Positions 50,060 to 57,174 of a stretch of 64,000 nt of DNA are shown in pieces (within the stretch, counting starts at the first letter, position 1; each line of letters starts with the position of its first letter). Where the stretch lies: NCBI RefSeq assembly GCF_001571005.1, contig NZ_BCST01000005.1, forward strand, positions 186,001-250,000, read 5' to 3'. The notes under the pieces were generated by a model, which had not been told where the DNA came from, did not search any database, and saw only the letters and a list, made by a program, of their open reading frames with translations. The DNA is from Herbiconiux solani NBRC 106740. Its GTDB lineage: Bacteria; Actinomycetota; Actinomycetes; Actinomycetales; Microbacteriaceae. The translations under genes were made by a program, and so were the position numbers.

Positions 50060-50851
50060 TCAGGACGGGAGGGCGCGACCGAAGGCCGTGTGGATGCCGG
50101 GCGAGAAGAGCACGGAGTCGGGAGCCCGGGATGCCAGCTGAGGGAAGCCGGCCGCCGCGAGGAGTTCGTCGTCGAGGAAGTCGAGCTCGGCGTCGACCAC
50201 CTGCCAGGGGGCGTGCTCGTTCGGGATGAAGCGGGTGCGTCCGCCGCGGGCGATGTGGAGGCCCCAGCGGGCGGTGAGGAAGACGGCGAGCTCGTCGGTG
50301 GAGCGGTCGACCGTGCCGGGGCGGGCGTCGATGCGGGAGTGCGGTCCGGGGCGGCCTCCGAAGCCCAGGTCGCCTCGACGCTCGGAACGGTAGCTGATGA
50401 CGCCGTCGGCATTCGTGCTGATCGACATGCGCGCCCAGCGGTAGGGCAGGCCGAAGAGGACGTGCGCGGCGGAGACCGCGGCGAGCCGAGAGGATTCGAG
50501 GGAGGAGAACACGACACCGCGACGGCCGGTCTCGTCGACCGAGTAGAGGCGCACGTTGATCTCGGGGAAGGTGCCCGCGTACGGGATCGGGCCGAGGGCG
50601 CGGAAGCCGGGAGCGGTCGCGTGGGCGAGGCGGAACGGGATGAGTCCCACCCACGCCGAGCCGTCGAAGATGTCCGGCCGGGTTCCGGGCGGGAGGTGCG
50701 GGGCGACCTCGGCGGGATCCACGCGCCAGTGGAGGAAGGTGAGCGACTGCCAGTCCTGCTCGTGCAGGATGCCGGGCATCACCGGCGCCGTGCGGGAGAG
50801 CGGCGCAGCGGCGGTGAGACCGGCGCCCGGGACGGCCTCGGGAGGATTCAC
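50060..50851 (-). CDS. DUF2071 family protein (YqjF-like)
   Basis: DUF2071/YqjF-type protein, function unknown. I start at GTG 50851 (MNPPEAVPGAGLTAAAPLS, 263 residues), which begins one base after the stop of the DUF3107 gene; an internal ATG at 50779 (MPGILHEQDWQSLTFLHW) would give a shorter form that begins at the conserved core. Family features: DWQSLTFLHWRVDPAEVAPHLP, PYAGTFPEINVRLYSVD, GVVFSSLESSRLAAV, and LPYRWARM. Tight spacing suggests an operon with DUF3107. Confidence 0.85.
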   Translation of the reverse strand: MNPPEAVPGAGLTAAAPLSRTAPVMPGILHEQDWQSLTFLHWRVDPAEVAPHLPPGTRPDIFDGSAWVGLIPFRLAHATAPGFRALGPIPYAGTFPEINVRLYSVDETGRRGVVFSSLESSRLAAVSAAHVLFGLPYRWARMSISTNADGVISYRSERRGDLGFGGRPGPHSRIDARPGTVDRSTDELAVFLTARWGLHIARGGRTRFIPNEHAPWQVVDAELDFLDDELLAAAGFPQLASRAPDSVLFSPGIHTAFGRALPS

Positions 50852-50852
50852 G

Positions 50853-51065
50853 TCAGTCGTCGGCGTCGATGCCGATGACCGAGACGTCGACACCGGGCGA
50901 GAGGAGGATGGAGGCACGCTTGAACCGGCCCTCGCCGACATTGACCTCGAGCCAGGTCGGGGTGGCCTTCTCGACGGCGGACCGGATGTCTTCCTTGACC
51001 TCGTCGATGTCGCGACCGGAGATCGAGTACTGCTTTCCCCCGTAGAGGATGTTGATCCGCTTCAT
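50853..51065 (-). CDS. DUF3107 family protein
   Basis: Small actinobacterial protein of 70 residues, function unknown. It starts [19 protein letters not shown] and contains [20 protein letters not shown] and a C-terminal ISVIGID-like end ([10 protein letters not shown]). Typical length and sequence for DUF3107. Divergent from thyA. Confidence 0.88.
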   Translation of the reverse strand: MKRINILYGGKQYSISGRDIDEVKEDIRSAVEKATPTWLEVNVGEGRFKRASILLSPGVDVSVIGIDADD

Positions 51066-51161
51066 CGGTGCCCTTCTGTCTTCAGCTTCAGGGTACTGGG
51101 CCGGGGGCCGGAACGCCGCCCCGAAACCACGTCCGACCGCCCGGACGCCCGCTCCATGGCC

Positions 51162-51167
51162 TACGCT
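51162..51167 (+). promoter_or_regulatory. -10 box of a leaderless transcript (thyA)
   Basis: TACGCT with seven bases to the thyA ATG at 51175 and no ribosome binding site, the pattern of a leaderless actinobacterial gene. Confidence 0.5.
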
Positions 51168-51174
51168 CGAACCG

Positions 51175-51981
51175 ATGAGCACGATCGCGACGCCGTACGA
51201 AGACCTCCTCCGCGACACCCTCGCGAACGGAACCCCGAAGAGCGACCGCACGGGCACCGGCACCCGCAGCGTCTTCGGCCGCCAGCTGCGGTTCGACCTC
51301 TCCGAGGGCTTCCCGCTCATCACGACCAAGCGCGTGCACTTCAAGTCGATCGCCTACGAGCTGCTCTGGTTCCTCCGCGGTGAGAGCAACGTCGGCTGGC
51401 TGCAGGAGAACGGCGTCTCGATCTGGGACGAGTGGGCCGACGGCGACGGCGAGCTCGGCCCGGTCTACGGCGTGCAGTGGCGCTCCTGGCCCACCCGCGA
51501 CGGCGAGACGATCGACCAGATCTCCCAGGTGATCGAGACGATCAAGACCGACCCCGACTCCCGCCGGATGATCGTGTCGGCCTGGAACGTCGCCGAGATC
51601 CCGCAGATGGCGCTCGCCCCGTGCCACGCGCTCTTCCAGTTCTACGTGGCCGATGGCAAGCTCTCCTGCCAGCTCTACCAGCGGAGCGCCGACCTCTTCC
51701 TCGGGGTGCCGTTCAACATCGCCAGCTACGCCCTGCTCACGCACCTGATTGCGGCGCAGACCGGCCTCGAGGTCGGCGACTTCGTCTGGACCGGCGGTGA
51801 CTGCCACATCTACGACAACCACGTCGCCCAGGTCGAGGAGCAGCTGAGCCGCGAGCCCTTCGCGCTCCCCACCCTTGAGATCACGCAGCCCCGCGCGAGC
51901 GTCTTCGACTACGAGTACGACGACCTCGCGATCGTCGGCTACGAGCACCACCCCGCCATCCGCGCCGCCGTCGCCGTATGA
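51175..51981 (+). CDS. thyA: Thymidylate synthase
   Basis: Makes dTMP from dUMP with methylene-tetrahydrofolate. The 268-residue protein begins [19 protein letters not shown], has [32 protein letters not shown], the catalytic C150 in [32 protein letters not shown] and DCHIYDNH. Its stop overlaps the folA start by 4 bp, the standard thyA-folA operon that recycles the dihydrofolate formed. Confidence 0.98.
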   Translation: MSTIATPYEDLLRDTLANGTPKSDRTGTGTRSVFGRQLRFDLSEGFPLITTKRVHFKSIAYELLWFLRGESNVGWLQENGVSIWDEWADGDGELGPVYGVQWRSWPTRDGETIDQISQVIETIKTDPDSRRMIVSAWNVAEIPQMALAPCHALFQFYVADGKLSCQLYQRSADLFLGVPFNIASYALLTHLIAAQTGLEVGDFVWTGGDCHIYDNHVAQVEEQLSREPFALPTLEITQPRASVFDYEYDDLAIVGYEHHPAIRAAVAV

Positions 51982-52553
51982 GCGAACGCCCCGAGCGTGA
52001 GGACGGGCCGGACGTCTCGCTCATCTGGGCCCAGGCGCACGACGGCGTGATCGGAGACGGTGGCGGCATCCCCTGGCATCTCCCCGAAGACCTCGCCCAC
52101 TTCCGCGAGCTGACCACGGGAGCCACGGTCGTGATGGGCCGGAAGACCTGGGATTCGCTGCCCGAGCGGTTCCGCCCACTCCCTGGCCGCGCCAACGTCG
52201 TCGTCACCCGCCAGGATGACTGGACGGCCGAGGGCGCCGAACGGGCCGGCTCCGTCGACGAGGCCCTCCATCGCCACGCGAGTACGGCAATCTGGGTCAT
52301 CGGCGGCGGGGAGATCTACCGCCAGGCTCTGCCCCACGCGCAACGCGTCGAGATCACCGACGTCGATCTCGACGTGGCCGGCGACACCCGCGCACCCGGC
52401 CTCGACACCGGAACAGGCACAGGCACCGACACCGACACCGACACCGACACCGCACGACCCTTCCACACCCTGCGGACGACGGACTGGCTCGAGTCGAGCA
52501 CAGGCATCCGATACCGCTTCAGGACCCTGACGCGGGACGCACCTCAGTCGTAG
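51978..52553 (+). CDS. folA: Dihydrofolate reductase with a hexamer-coded Asp/Thr/Gly insert
   Basis: Regenerates tetrahydrofolate; trimethoprim target. The 191-residue protein has [55 protein letters not shown], and [14 protein letters not shown]. Between [16 protein letters not shown] and FHTL lies an extra run of alternating Thr with Gly or Asp (residues ~146-158) encoded by a hexanucleotide array. The insert falls at a surface loop, so the enzyme is probably active. The 3' end overlaps the convergent small gene by 10 bp. Confidence 0.95.
   Translation: MSERPEREDGPDVSLIWAQAHDGVIGDGGGIPWHLPEDLAHFRELTTGATVVMGRKTWDSLPERFRPLPGRANVVVTRQDDWTAEGAERAGSVDEALHRHASTAIWVIGGGEIYRQALPHAQRVEITDVDLDVAGDTRAPGLDTGTGTGTDTDTDTDTARPFHTLRTTDWLESSTGIRYRFRTLTRDAPQS
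52413..52451. repeat. Hexanucleotide array in folA
   Basis: Two copies of ACAGGC are followed by about four and a half copies of ACCGAC, all in frame, encoding the Thr/Gly/Asp run in DHFR. Changes by slippage would add or remove two residues and keep the frame. Confidence 0.92.
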
Positions 52554-52801
52554 ACGTGCGCCACGGTCCAGTGCTGGCCGCCGTGGCCCCGCACCAGGTC
52601 GAAGACCCGGCTCTCGCCCGCCTCGTTGGTCGCCTGGAACCGCCAGGCCACGAAATCCGGCGCATGGGTCGACCAATACAGGCCCTCGGGCTCGGTCGGG
52701 CGATCGGTGACCCGCCACCGCTCGCTGCGCCAGCGCATGCGCACGGGAAGGTCGTCGGCGAACCACAGGGTCGCCGCATCCGTCAGATCGATGATGCTCA
52801 C
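52544..52801 (-). CDS. Small SOS-regulated protein (DUF6504-like)
   Basis: An 85-residue protein of unknown function. I choose the GTG at 52801 ([19 protein letters not shown]) because GGAGG lies four bases upstream; in-frame ATG codons at 52816 and 52840 fall inside or upstream of a palindromic SOS box and are unlikely. Features: [19 protein letters not shown], a Trp-rich middle, and the end [12 protein letters not shown]. The pattern resembles DUF6504 proteins, which I recall near imuB/dnaE2 mutagenesis genes in Actinobacteria; a profile search would decide. Only the 10-bp tail overlap with folA links it to neighbours. Confidence 0.7.
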   Translation of the reverse strand: MSIIDLTDAATLWFADDLPVRMRWRSERWRVTDRPTEPEGLYWSTHAPDFVAWRFQATNEAGESRVFDLVRGHGGQHWTVAHVYD

Positions 52802-52811
52802 GGGGCCTCCA

Positions 52812-52837
52812 GACATTCGAATATGTGTTCGAATGTC
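52812..52837. promoter_or_regulatory. LexA/SOS box
   Basis: The core CGAATATGTGTTCG (52818-52831) matches the Gram-positive/actinobacterial SOS consensus CGAACATATGTTCG at 12 of 14 positions, within a perfect 10-bp inverted repeat (GACATTCGAA / TTCGAATGTC). It directly follows the -10 box of the small minus-strand gene, where LexA would block transcription start. Confidence 0.75.
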
Positions 52838-52838
52838 C

Positions 52839-52868
52839 ACTATGCGCCACCGGAGCGCGACACGCCAA
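52839..52868 (-). promoter_or_regulatory. Promoter of the SOS-regulated small gene
   Basis: TTGGCG (52863-52868) and CATAGT (52839-52844) on the minus strand with an 18-bp spacer; the SOS box begins right after the -10 box. Confidence 0.55.
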
Positions 52869-52941
52869 GCAGGGCGAACCGAATGCGCACACGCGTCATC
52901 CAGACCTTGCCGACCGGCGGCACGAGACCCACACTGGTCGC

Positions 52942-53292
52942 ATGACCGAGGGAATCGCCGCCTGGATCGACCGCTACCGACGGGCTTGGGAGTCGAACGA
53001 GCCCGACGACATCCGCGCCCTCTTCACCGAGGACGCGATCTACCACCCGGCCCCGGCGGAGGAGCCGTGGACGGGCCACGACGGGATCGTCGAGGGATGG
53101 CTCCGAGCGAAGGACGAGCCGGGTGACACCACGTTCACCTGGTCGCCCGTCGTCGACACCCCCGAGCTCGGGATCGTGCGCGCGGTCTCGACCTACCGAA
53201 GCGGCAACGTCTACGACAACCTCTGGGTCGTCGAGCGCGCTCCGGACGGCCGAGCCACGGACTTCACCGACTGGTGGGTCGAACGGCCCTGA
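52942..53292 (+). CDS. SnoaL-like / NTF2-fold protein
   Basis: Small cone-shaped NTF2-fold protein of the SnoaL-like type, which includes isomerases, cyclases and ligand-binding proteins. Start is ATG at 52942 (MTEGIAAWIDRYRRAWES, 116 residues). The fold shows in WIDRYRRAWESNEPDDIRAL, FTEDAIYHPAPAEEPWTGHD, and the strands VSTYRSGNVYDNLWVVE. CACACT six bases before the ATG may be a leaderless-type -10 box. Shares its upstream region with the divergent SOS gene but lies beyond its box. No specific activity can be assigned. Confidence 0.8.
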   Translation: MTEGIAAWIDRYRRAWESNEPDDIRALFTEDAIYHPAPAEEPWTGHDGIVEGWLRAKDEPGDTTFTWSPVVDTPELGIVRAVSTYRSGNVYDNLWVVERAPDGRATDFTDWWVERP

Positions 53293-53326
53293 ACGACAGG
53301 GTCGAACGACCCCGAGCCGTCGGGAA

Positions 53327-53842
53327 CTACTCCGCCGCGACCTGCTCGCGACGCGGCAGCTTCCAGCCCGGCCGCACGTAGTGGCAGGTGTAGCCGTTCG
53401 GGTAGCGCTCCAGGTAGTCCTGGTGCTCCGGCTCGGCCTCCCAGAAGTCACCCGCAGGGGCGACCTCGGTGACGACGGCTCCGGGCCAGAGACCCGAGGC
53501 GTCGACGTCGGCGATCGTGTCGATCGCCTCCTGGTGCTGGGCTTCGTCGGTGTAGTAGATCCCCGAGCGGTAGCTCGTTCCGATGTCGTTGCCCTGGCGG
53601 TTCTTGGTCGACGGGTCGTGGATCTGGAAGAAGAACTCCAGCAGATCGCGGTAGCTCGTCACGGCGGGGTCGTAGCTGATCTCGATCGCCTCGGCGTGGC
53701 TGCCGTGGTTACGGTAGGTGGCGTTGAGGGTGTCCCCGCCGGTGTAGCCGACACGGGTGTCGAGCACTCCGGGACGACGGCGGATCAGTTCCTCCATGCC
53801 CCAGAAACAGCCTCCGGCCAGAATGGCCTTCTCGGTGGTCAT
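53327..53842 (-). CDS. msrA: Peptide methionine-(S)-sulfoxide reductase
   Basis: Repairs the S form of oxidised methionine. The 171-residue protein has the catalytic motif GCFWG with C12, [38 protein letters not shown] and [20 protein letters not shown]. The Cys near the C-terminus (YTCHY) is not the usual recycling pair, so the regeneration route is not clear from sequence. It overlaps msrB by 4 bp, so both are made together. Confidence 0.96.
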   Translation of the reverse strand: MTTEKAILAGGCFWGMEELIRRRPGVLDTRVGYTGGDTLNATYRNHGSHAEAIEISYDPAVTSYRDLLEFFFQIHDPSTKNRQGNDIGTSYRSGIYYTDEAQHQEAIDTIADVDASGLWPGAVVTEVAPAGDFWEAEPEHQDYLERYPNGYTCHYVRPGWKLPRREQVAAE

Positions 53843-54345
53843 CGTGCGTTCTCCTCAGTCGAAGCGGTGGATGCGGTGGTTGCGGATGCGATGGTCCCGA
53901 CGCCCGCGAACAGCGCGCGGTAGTCGCCATACCCCTCGGCCTCGAGATCGTCGAGGGCGACGAAGCGCAGGGCGGCGGAGTTGATGCAGTAGCGCAGGCC
54001 GCCGGCCTCGCGCGGGCCGTCCGGGAAGACGTGTCCGAGGTGGCTGTCACCGGATGCGCTGCGCACCTCGGTGCGGGCCATCCCCCAGGTGCGGTCGGTC
54101 TTCTCCACCACGTTGCGGCGGTCGATCGGCACGGTGAAGCTCGGCCAGCCGGATCCGCTGTCGTACTTGTCGGTGGACGCGAACAACGGCTCGCCGGTCA
54201 CGACGTCGACGTAGATGCCGTCGCGGTGGTCGTCCCAGAAGGCATTGCGGAACGCGGGCTCCGTCACGTCGTCCTGGGTCACGCGGTACTGCTGGCGGGT
54301 GAGGCGGGCGAGCGCCTCCGGGGTCTTTCGGTACTCCTGTGTCAC
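53839..54345 (-). CDS. msrB: Peptide methionine-(R)-sulfoxide reductase
   Basis: Repairs the R form of oxidised methionine. Start is GTG at 54345 ([16 protein letters not shown], 168 residues), five bases after GAGGAG; the longer frame upstream lacks support. The core has [30 protein letters not shown] and the catalytic C120 in [12 protein letters not shown]. The four Cys that bind zinc in many MsrB enzymes are missing, and the second Cys is Ser (YDSGSGW), so this is the non-zinc type. A ~25-residue Ala/Thr/Ser tail ends the protein. Confidence 0.95.
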   Translation of the reverse strand: MTQEYRKTPEALARLTRQQYRVTQDDVTEPAFRNAFWDDHRDGIYVDVVTGEPLFASTDKYDSGSGWPSFTVPIDRRNVVEKTDRTWGMARTEVRSASGDSHLGHVFPDGPREAGGLRYCINSAALRFVALDDLEAEGYGDYRALFAGVGTIASATTASTASTEENAR

Positions 54346-54430
54346 GAGAACTCCTCGGTCTGTGCACCGCTGGCTGCTGCGGTCATAGAAGAGAACAAGC
54401 GTTCTCCACCATTTGGTCCCGCACACAGCC

Positions 54431-54479
54431 AGATCTCAGGAAGCGCCGATCTCTGCAAGCGCAGATCTCAGCAAGTGCC
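54431..54479. repeat. Three tandem ~16-bp repeats before the small membrane protein gene
   Basis: AGATCTCAGGAAGCGCC (54431-54447), GATCTCTGCAAGCGC (54448-54462) and AGATCTCAGCAAGTGCC (54463-54479) lie between msrB and the 3' end of the small gene. The repeated GATCTC could be protein-binding half sites; no role is known. Confidence 0.75.
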
Positions 54480-54498
54480 ACCCGGCCTCACCCGAGCG

Positions 54499-54657
54499 TC
54501 AGGCGTTTCTTCTGATGAACCGCAGCAGCGCCGCGATGATCGCGACGATCAGGATCACGATGCCGATCCAGAGCAGGAACTTCGCCGCTTCGACGAAGAG
54601 TCCGATGAACAGGAGGATGAGTCCGACGATGAAGGCGCCGATTGCTAAACCGATCAT
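54499..54657 (-). CDS. 52-residue membrane protein with two hydrophobic segments
   Basis: A short gene with clear coding character: ATG at 54657, TGA at 54499-54501. The product (MIGLAIGAFIVGLILLFIGL... then FVEAAKFLLWIGIVILIVAI... ending RFIRRNA) has two transmembrane helices joined by a short loop and a basic C-terminal end, which should face the cytoplasm. No good ribosome binding site is visible. Similar small proteins are common in Actinobacteria (for example DUF6131-like), but I cannot assign it to a family. Possible roles include stress response or a membrane partner. Confidence 0.7.
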   Translation of the reverse strand: MIGLAIGAFIVGLILLFIGLFVEAAKFLLWIGIVILIVAIIAALLRFIRRNA

Positions 54658-54732
54658 GAGGCCATGATGGCACCGCGCTCCCGTTTCCGCTCTAGACGTC
54701 CGTCGCAGACCTCAGCCCCGGCCGGCGCCGCG

Positions 54733-55149
54733 TCAGCTGACCGCGCCGCCGTCGTGCACGTCGACCGTCGGCTCGAGGCCCGTGGCGCCGACGACCGACT
54801 TCCAGGCGTCGAAGCCGATCTGGAAGGCGACGACCCCGGCCTCGGGAAGCGCGATCTCGATCGCCTCGAGGATCTCCTGCGCGCTCAGCCCGAGATCCAG
54901 GGCGACCCGGATGTGGCTCTCGATCTGGCCCTTCGGGGCCTTGAGCACGGTGAGGCTCGTGATGAAGATGAGCTCCTTCACCGTACGGTCGAGCAGCCGC
55001 GGCTTGAGATAGGCCGCGGTGACGAGCTCGTTCGCGGCCTGCAGCACCTCGAAATCGTGGGCGGCCATCACCTTGTGGTAGTCGAGCACGTACCCGCGGG
55101 CGCGGGCCATGTCGTCGATGTAGTCCTGGGCTGCCTGGTCGGCGGTCAT
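54733..55149 (-). CDS. Carboxymuconolactone decarboxylase (CMD) family protein
   Basis: AhpD/CMD-fold protein. Start is ATG at 55149 (MTADQAAQDYIDDMARARGY, 138 residues) after AAAGGA. The family segment LLDRTVKELIFITSLTVLKAP, then GQIESHIRVALDLGLSAQEI, fits, but the CxxC redox pair of AhpD peroxidases is missing (TVLK instead of CxxC), so it is more likely a decarboxylase-like or ligand-binding form. Divergent from the XRE/nucleotidyltransferase pair. Confidence 0.85.
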   Translation of the reverse strand: MTADQAAQDYIDDMARARGYVLDYHKVMAAHDFEVLQAANELVTAAYLKPRLLDRTVKELIFITSLTVLKAPKGQIESHIRVALDLGLSAQEILEAIEIALPEAGVVAFQIGFDAWKSVVGATGLEPTVDVHDGGAVS

Positions 55150-55185
55150 CGCGGTCCTTTCGAAGGGGCGGGCTCGGTTGCTTGT

Positions 55186-55212
55186 TATCGATAGTAGTAT
55201 CGAATCCGATAC
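55186..55212. promoter_or_regulatory. Palindromic operators upstream of the XRE/nucleotidyltransferase pair
   Basis: TATCGATA (55186-55193) and GTATCGAATCCGATAC (55197-55212) are two palindromes sharing the TATCG half-site, ending 13 bp before the XRE start. A TAGTAT box (55195-55200) lies between and overlaps them, as expected for an autoregulated promoter bound by the XRE product. The divergent CMD gene may share this control. Confidence 0.6.
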
Positions 55213-55225
55213 CAGGAGGAGTGGC

Positions 55226-55801
55226 ATGAGCATCCCGAGGTCTCTCAAGGAGGCCCGCGTCCGTGCGGGGTTGAGTCTCTCAGAGGCCGCCGAACGGAGC
55301 GGCCTCCAGCGCTCGAACATCGCGGCCGTCGAGAACGGACGCCGGGACCCGACCGCATCCACGATCGAGAGGATGGCGGAAGCTGCGCGAGTGAGGTTCA
55401 TCACAGCGGAGAACGACGGCAGGACGACAGCGCGCGAGGCCTCGACGGCTCTCCAGAGCGCTCTGCGTGACGGCGACGTAAAACGCGCGTACCGCATCCT
55501 CGTCCAGCTGGCCGACGACCTCGCTGCGCCCGACGCGACCGGCCGGTTCCTCCTCGCGCTTGAGGCACCGGTGGCTGTGAGTCCAGAGTGGGATGCCGCG
55601 ATCGCCGGCGTCACCGAATGGCGGCTTGAGCAGGCGCTCCTGCCGCTTCCCCGGTGGGTGGACGAGGAGCGCGGTGACGAGGACTGGTCGTGGACCCCGC
55701 AGATCTCCGCGGCGTCGGTGCCGACCCGTGAATCCCACGTGCCGAAGCCGTTGCGCCGACGCGGTGTCCTGATCGAAGCCGAGGAGCTCACCAGCGCATG
55801 A
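55226..55801 (+). CDS. XRE-family HTH protein, probable antitoxin/regulator
   Basis: Start is ATG at 55226 (MSIPRSLKEARVRAGLSLSE, 191 residues) after AGGAGG. Residues 6-57 form an XRE-type helix-turn-helix (LSEAAERSGLQRSNIAAVEN, GRRDPTASTIERMAEAA). The C-terminal ~130 residues are helical and then Trp/Pro-rich, not a recognised enzyme, and likely contact the partner. The stop overlaps the nucleotidyltransferase start as ATGA. Gene order, overlap and nearby palindromes fit an antitoxin that also represses the pair. Confidence 0.8.
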   Translation: MSIPRSLKEARVRAGLSLSEAAERSGLQRSNIAAVENGRRDPTASTIERMAEAARVRFITAENDGRTTAREASTALQSALRDGDVKRAYRILVQLADDLAAPDATGRFLLALEAPVAVSPEWDAAIAGVTEWRLEQALLPLPRWVDEERGDEDWSWTPQISAASVPTRESHVPKPLRRRGVLIEAEELTSA

Positions 55802-56400
55802 GTCCGGACATCCCCCGCGGCGCCCGCGCCGAGTTCACCAGGCCCGAGATGATCGATGGGCTCCGCGAGCTCGTCGGACGGCTCAGAGCGGGCGGACATC
55901 CGTCGCGGATCCAGATCGTCGGTGGAGCCGCGATCGCTCTCACCATCAACGAATGGCGATCGGCGACGGCAGACATCGACGGACCGGTCACGCCGTCGGA
56001 CATCGTCTTCGCGATCGCAGGCGACATCGCGGCCGAGCGCACGTGGCGTCGGGACTGGATGAACGACGCCGCCGCCCAGTTCCTCCCGGCCGGGTACGGT
56101 CGCGCAGCGGGCTGGCTGACGATCTACGATGCAGACGGCGTGATCGTTCAGGTGGCGGATGCGGAGACGCTTCTGGCGATGAAGGTGTTCGCCGCCCAGA
56201 CCCGCGGTCGGCGTGAACTCGAAGATCTCGAGGCGCTGATCCCATTCGTCGGCCTCGGCACAGTCGATGAGATCGAGGCTCTCTACGAGTCCTTCTATCC
56301 GGGTGACGAGTTCACGGAACGGACGGCGCGGCTGCTCCAGGCGGTGCTTGATCTGCAGGCGCCGCCACCGCCGACTCCGTCGCGCCCCGAACTCGGGTAG
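55798..56400 (+). CDS. Nucleotidyltransferase-fold protein (DUF6036/AbiEii-like), probable toxin
   Basis: A 200-residue protein with the nucleotidyltransferase signature: GGAAIAL (residues 42-48) followed by the acidic pair D59-I-D61 in SATADIDGP. Further conserved-looking segments are WMNDAAAQFLP and VQVADAETLLAMKVFAAQTR, then EDLEALIPFVGLGTVDEIEA. This matches what I recall of DUF6036, a family of predicted nucleotidyltransferases, related in fold to AbiEii and MNT toxins that modify tRNA or proteins. Coupled to the XRE gene by a 4-bp overlap. A toxin role is inferred from context, not shown. Confidence 0.75.
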   Translation: MSPDIPRGARAEFTRPEMIDGLRELVGRLRAGGHPSRIQIVGGAAIALTINEWRSATADIDGPVTPSDIVFAIAGDIAAERTWRRDWMNDAAAQFLPAGYGRAAGWLTIYDADGVIVQVADAETLLAMKVFAAQTRGRRELEDLEALIPFVGLGTVDEIEALYESFYPGDEFTERTARLLQAVLDLQAPPPPTPSRPELG

Positions 56401-56510
56401 ACGCGCACCTGCTCGAGAGCCCCACCGGGCGAGTCGGAGTGGCGCTGCCCACTACCTAGCTCGGTGTCCCTGGAGGGGACAGGGGCGGCGCGGGACGGGC
56501 CGAGCTCCCC

Positions 56511-56516
56511 TACGGT
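56511..56516 (+). promoter_or_regulatory. -10 box upstream of the stand-alone MmyB-domain gene
   Basis: TACGGT lies seven bases before the ATG at 56524. The spacer GGAGGGC also resembles a ribosome binding site, so the message could be leaderless or have a very short leader from a promoter further upstream. Confidence 0.4.
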
Positions 56517-56523
56517 GGAGGGC

Positions 56524-57174
56524 ATGAGCGAGGATCAGGACGCTGTGGACGGGTCGGCACAGGGGTTCGTCGCGCTCGTCACGGCACCCGTGGTGGTGTA
56601 CGACCGGCACCTCGACGTCGTCGCGGCCAACGAGCTCGCGGGCGCGGTCTCCGCGTCGTTCACGATCGGCGTGAACCTCGCCCGCTTCACCTTCCTCAAC
56701 CCGATGGTCGAGGAGACCACCGAGGAGTGGGCCGCCACCGCGACCATGACGGTCTCGGCGCTCCACCGTTCGTTGACCCGGTACGGCGAGGATCAGAGGT
56801 TCCGCGAGCTGGTCGGCGAGCTGATCACGCACAGCCCGGCCTTCACCGAGCGCTGGGCCGAGGCTCTAGGCTCGAAGGTGGATGCGGCGGGCTCGACGCC
56901 GGTGTCCGTGCGCGAGCCGGCCCGCGCATCCGGACCCCAGACCGGCGTCTCGGTGTTCACCAACCCGCTGGTCGGGGTGCTCCGGCTGCGGTTCGAGCAC
57001 CTGCGGCGCATCGACACTGATGAGGATGCGCGCGAGCGCGAACACGAGCCGGAGCGCGAACACGAAGGAGCGTCGGAGGACACCGGCACCTACCTGCTCT
57101 GGGCCCCCGCCGATGCGGAGTCGGCCGAGCGTCTGACCCGGCTGCAGGCCCTCATCGAAAAGACCACGGTCTAG
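56524..57174 (+). CDS. Stand-alone MmyB-like ligand-binding domain protein
   Basis: A 216-residue protein that matches the C-terminal sensor domain of MmyB-type XRE regulators but has no helix-turn-helix. It starts MSEDQDAVDGSAQGFVALVT; typical features are APVVVYDRHLDVVAANELA, GVNLARFTFLNPMVEE, EEWAATATMTVSALHRS, and HSPAFTERWAE. A charged run (REREHEPEREHEG) interrupts the C-terminal strands. It ends tail to tail with a full-length MmyB-type regulator, sharing the CTAG that contains both stop codons. It may sense the same kind of fatty-acid-like ligand or act as a decoy partner; both ideas are inference. Confidence 0.75.
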   Translation: MSEDQDAVDGSAQGFVALVTAPVVVYDRHLDVVAANELAGAVSASFTIGVNLARFTFLNPMVEETTEEWAATATMTVSALHRSLTRYGEDQRFRELVGELITHSPAFTERWAEALGSKVDAAGSTPVSVREPARASGPQTGVSVFTNPLVGVLRLRFEHLRRIDTDEDAREREHEPEREHEGASEDTGTYLLWAPADAESAERLTRLQALIEKTTV

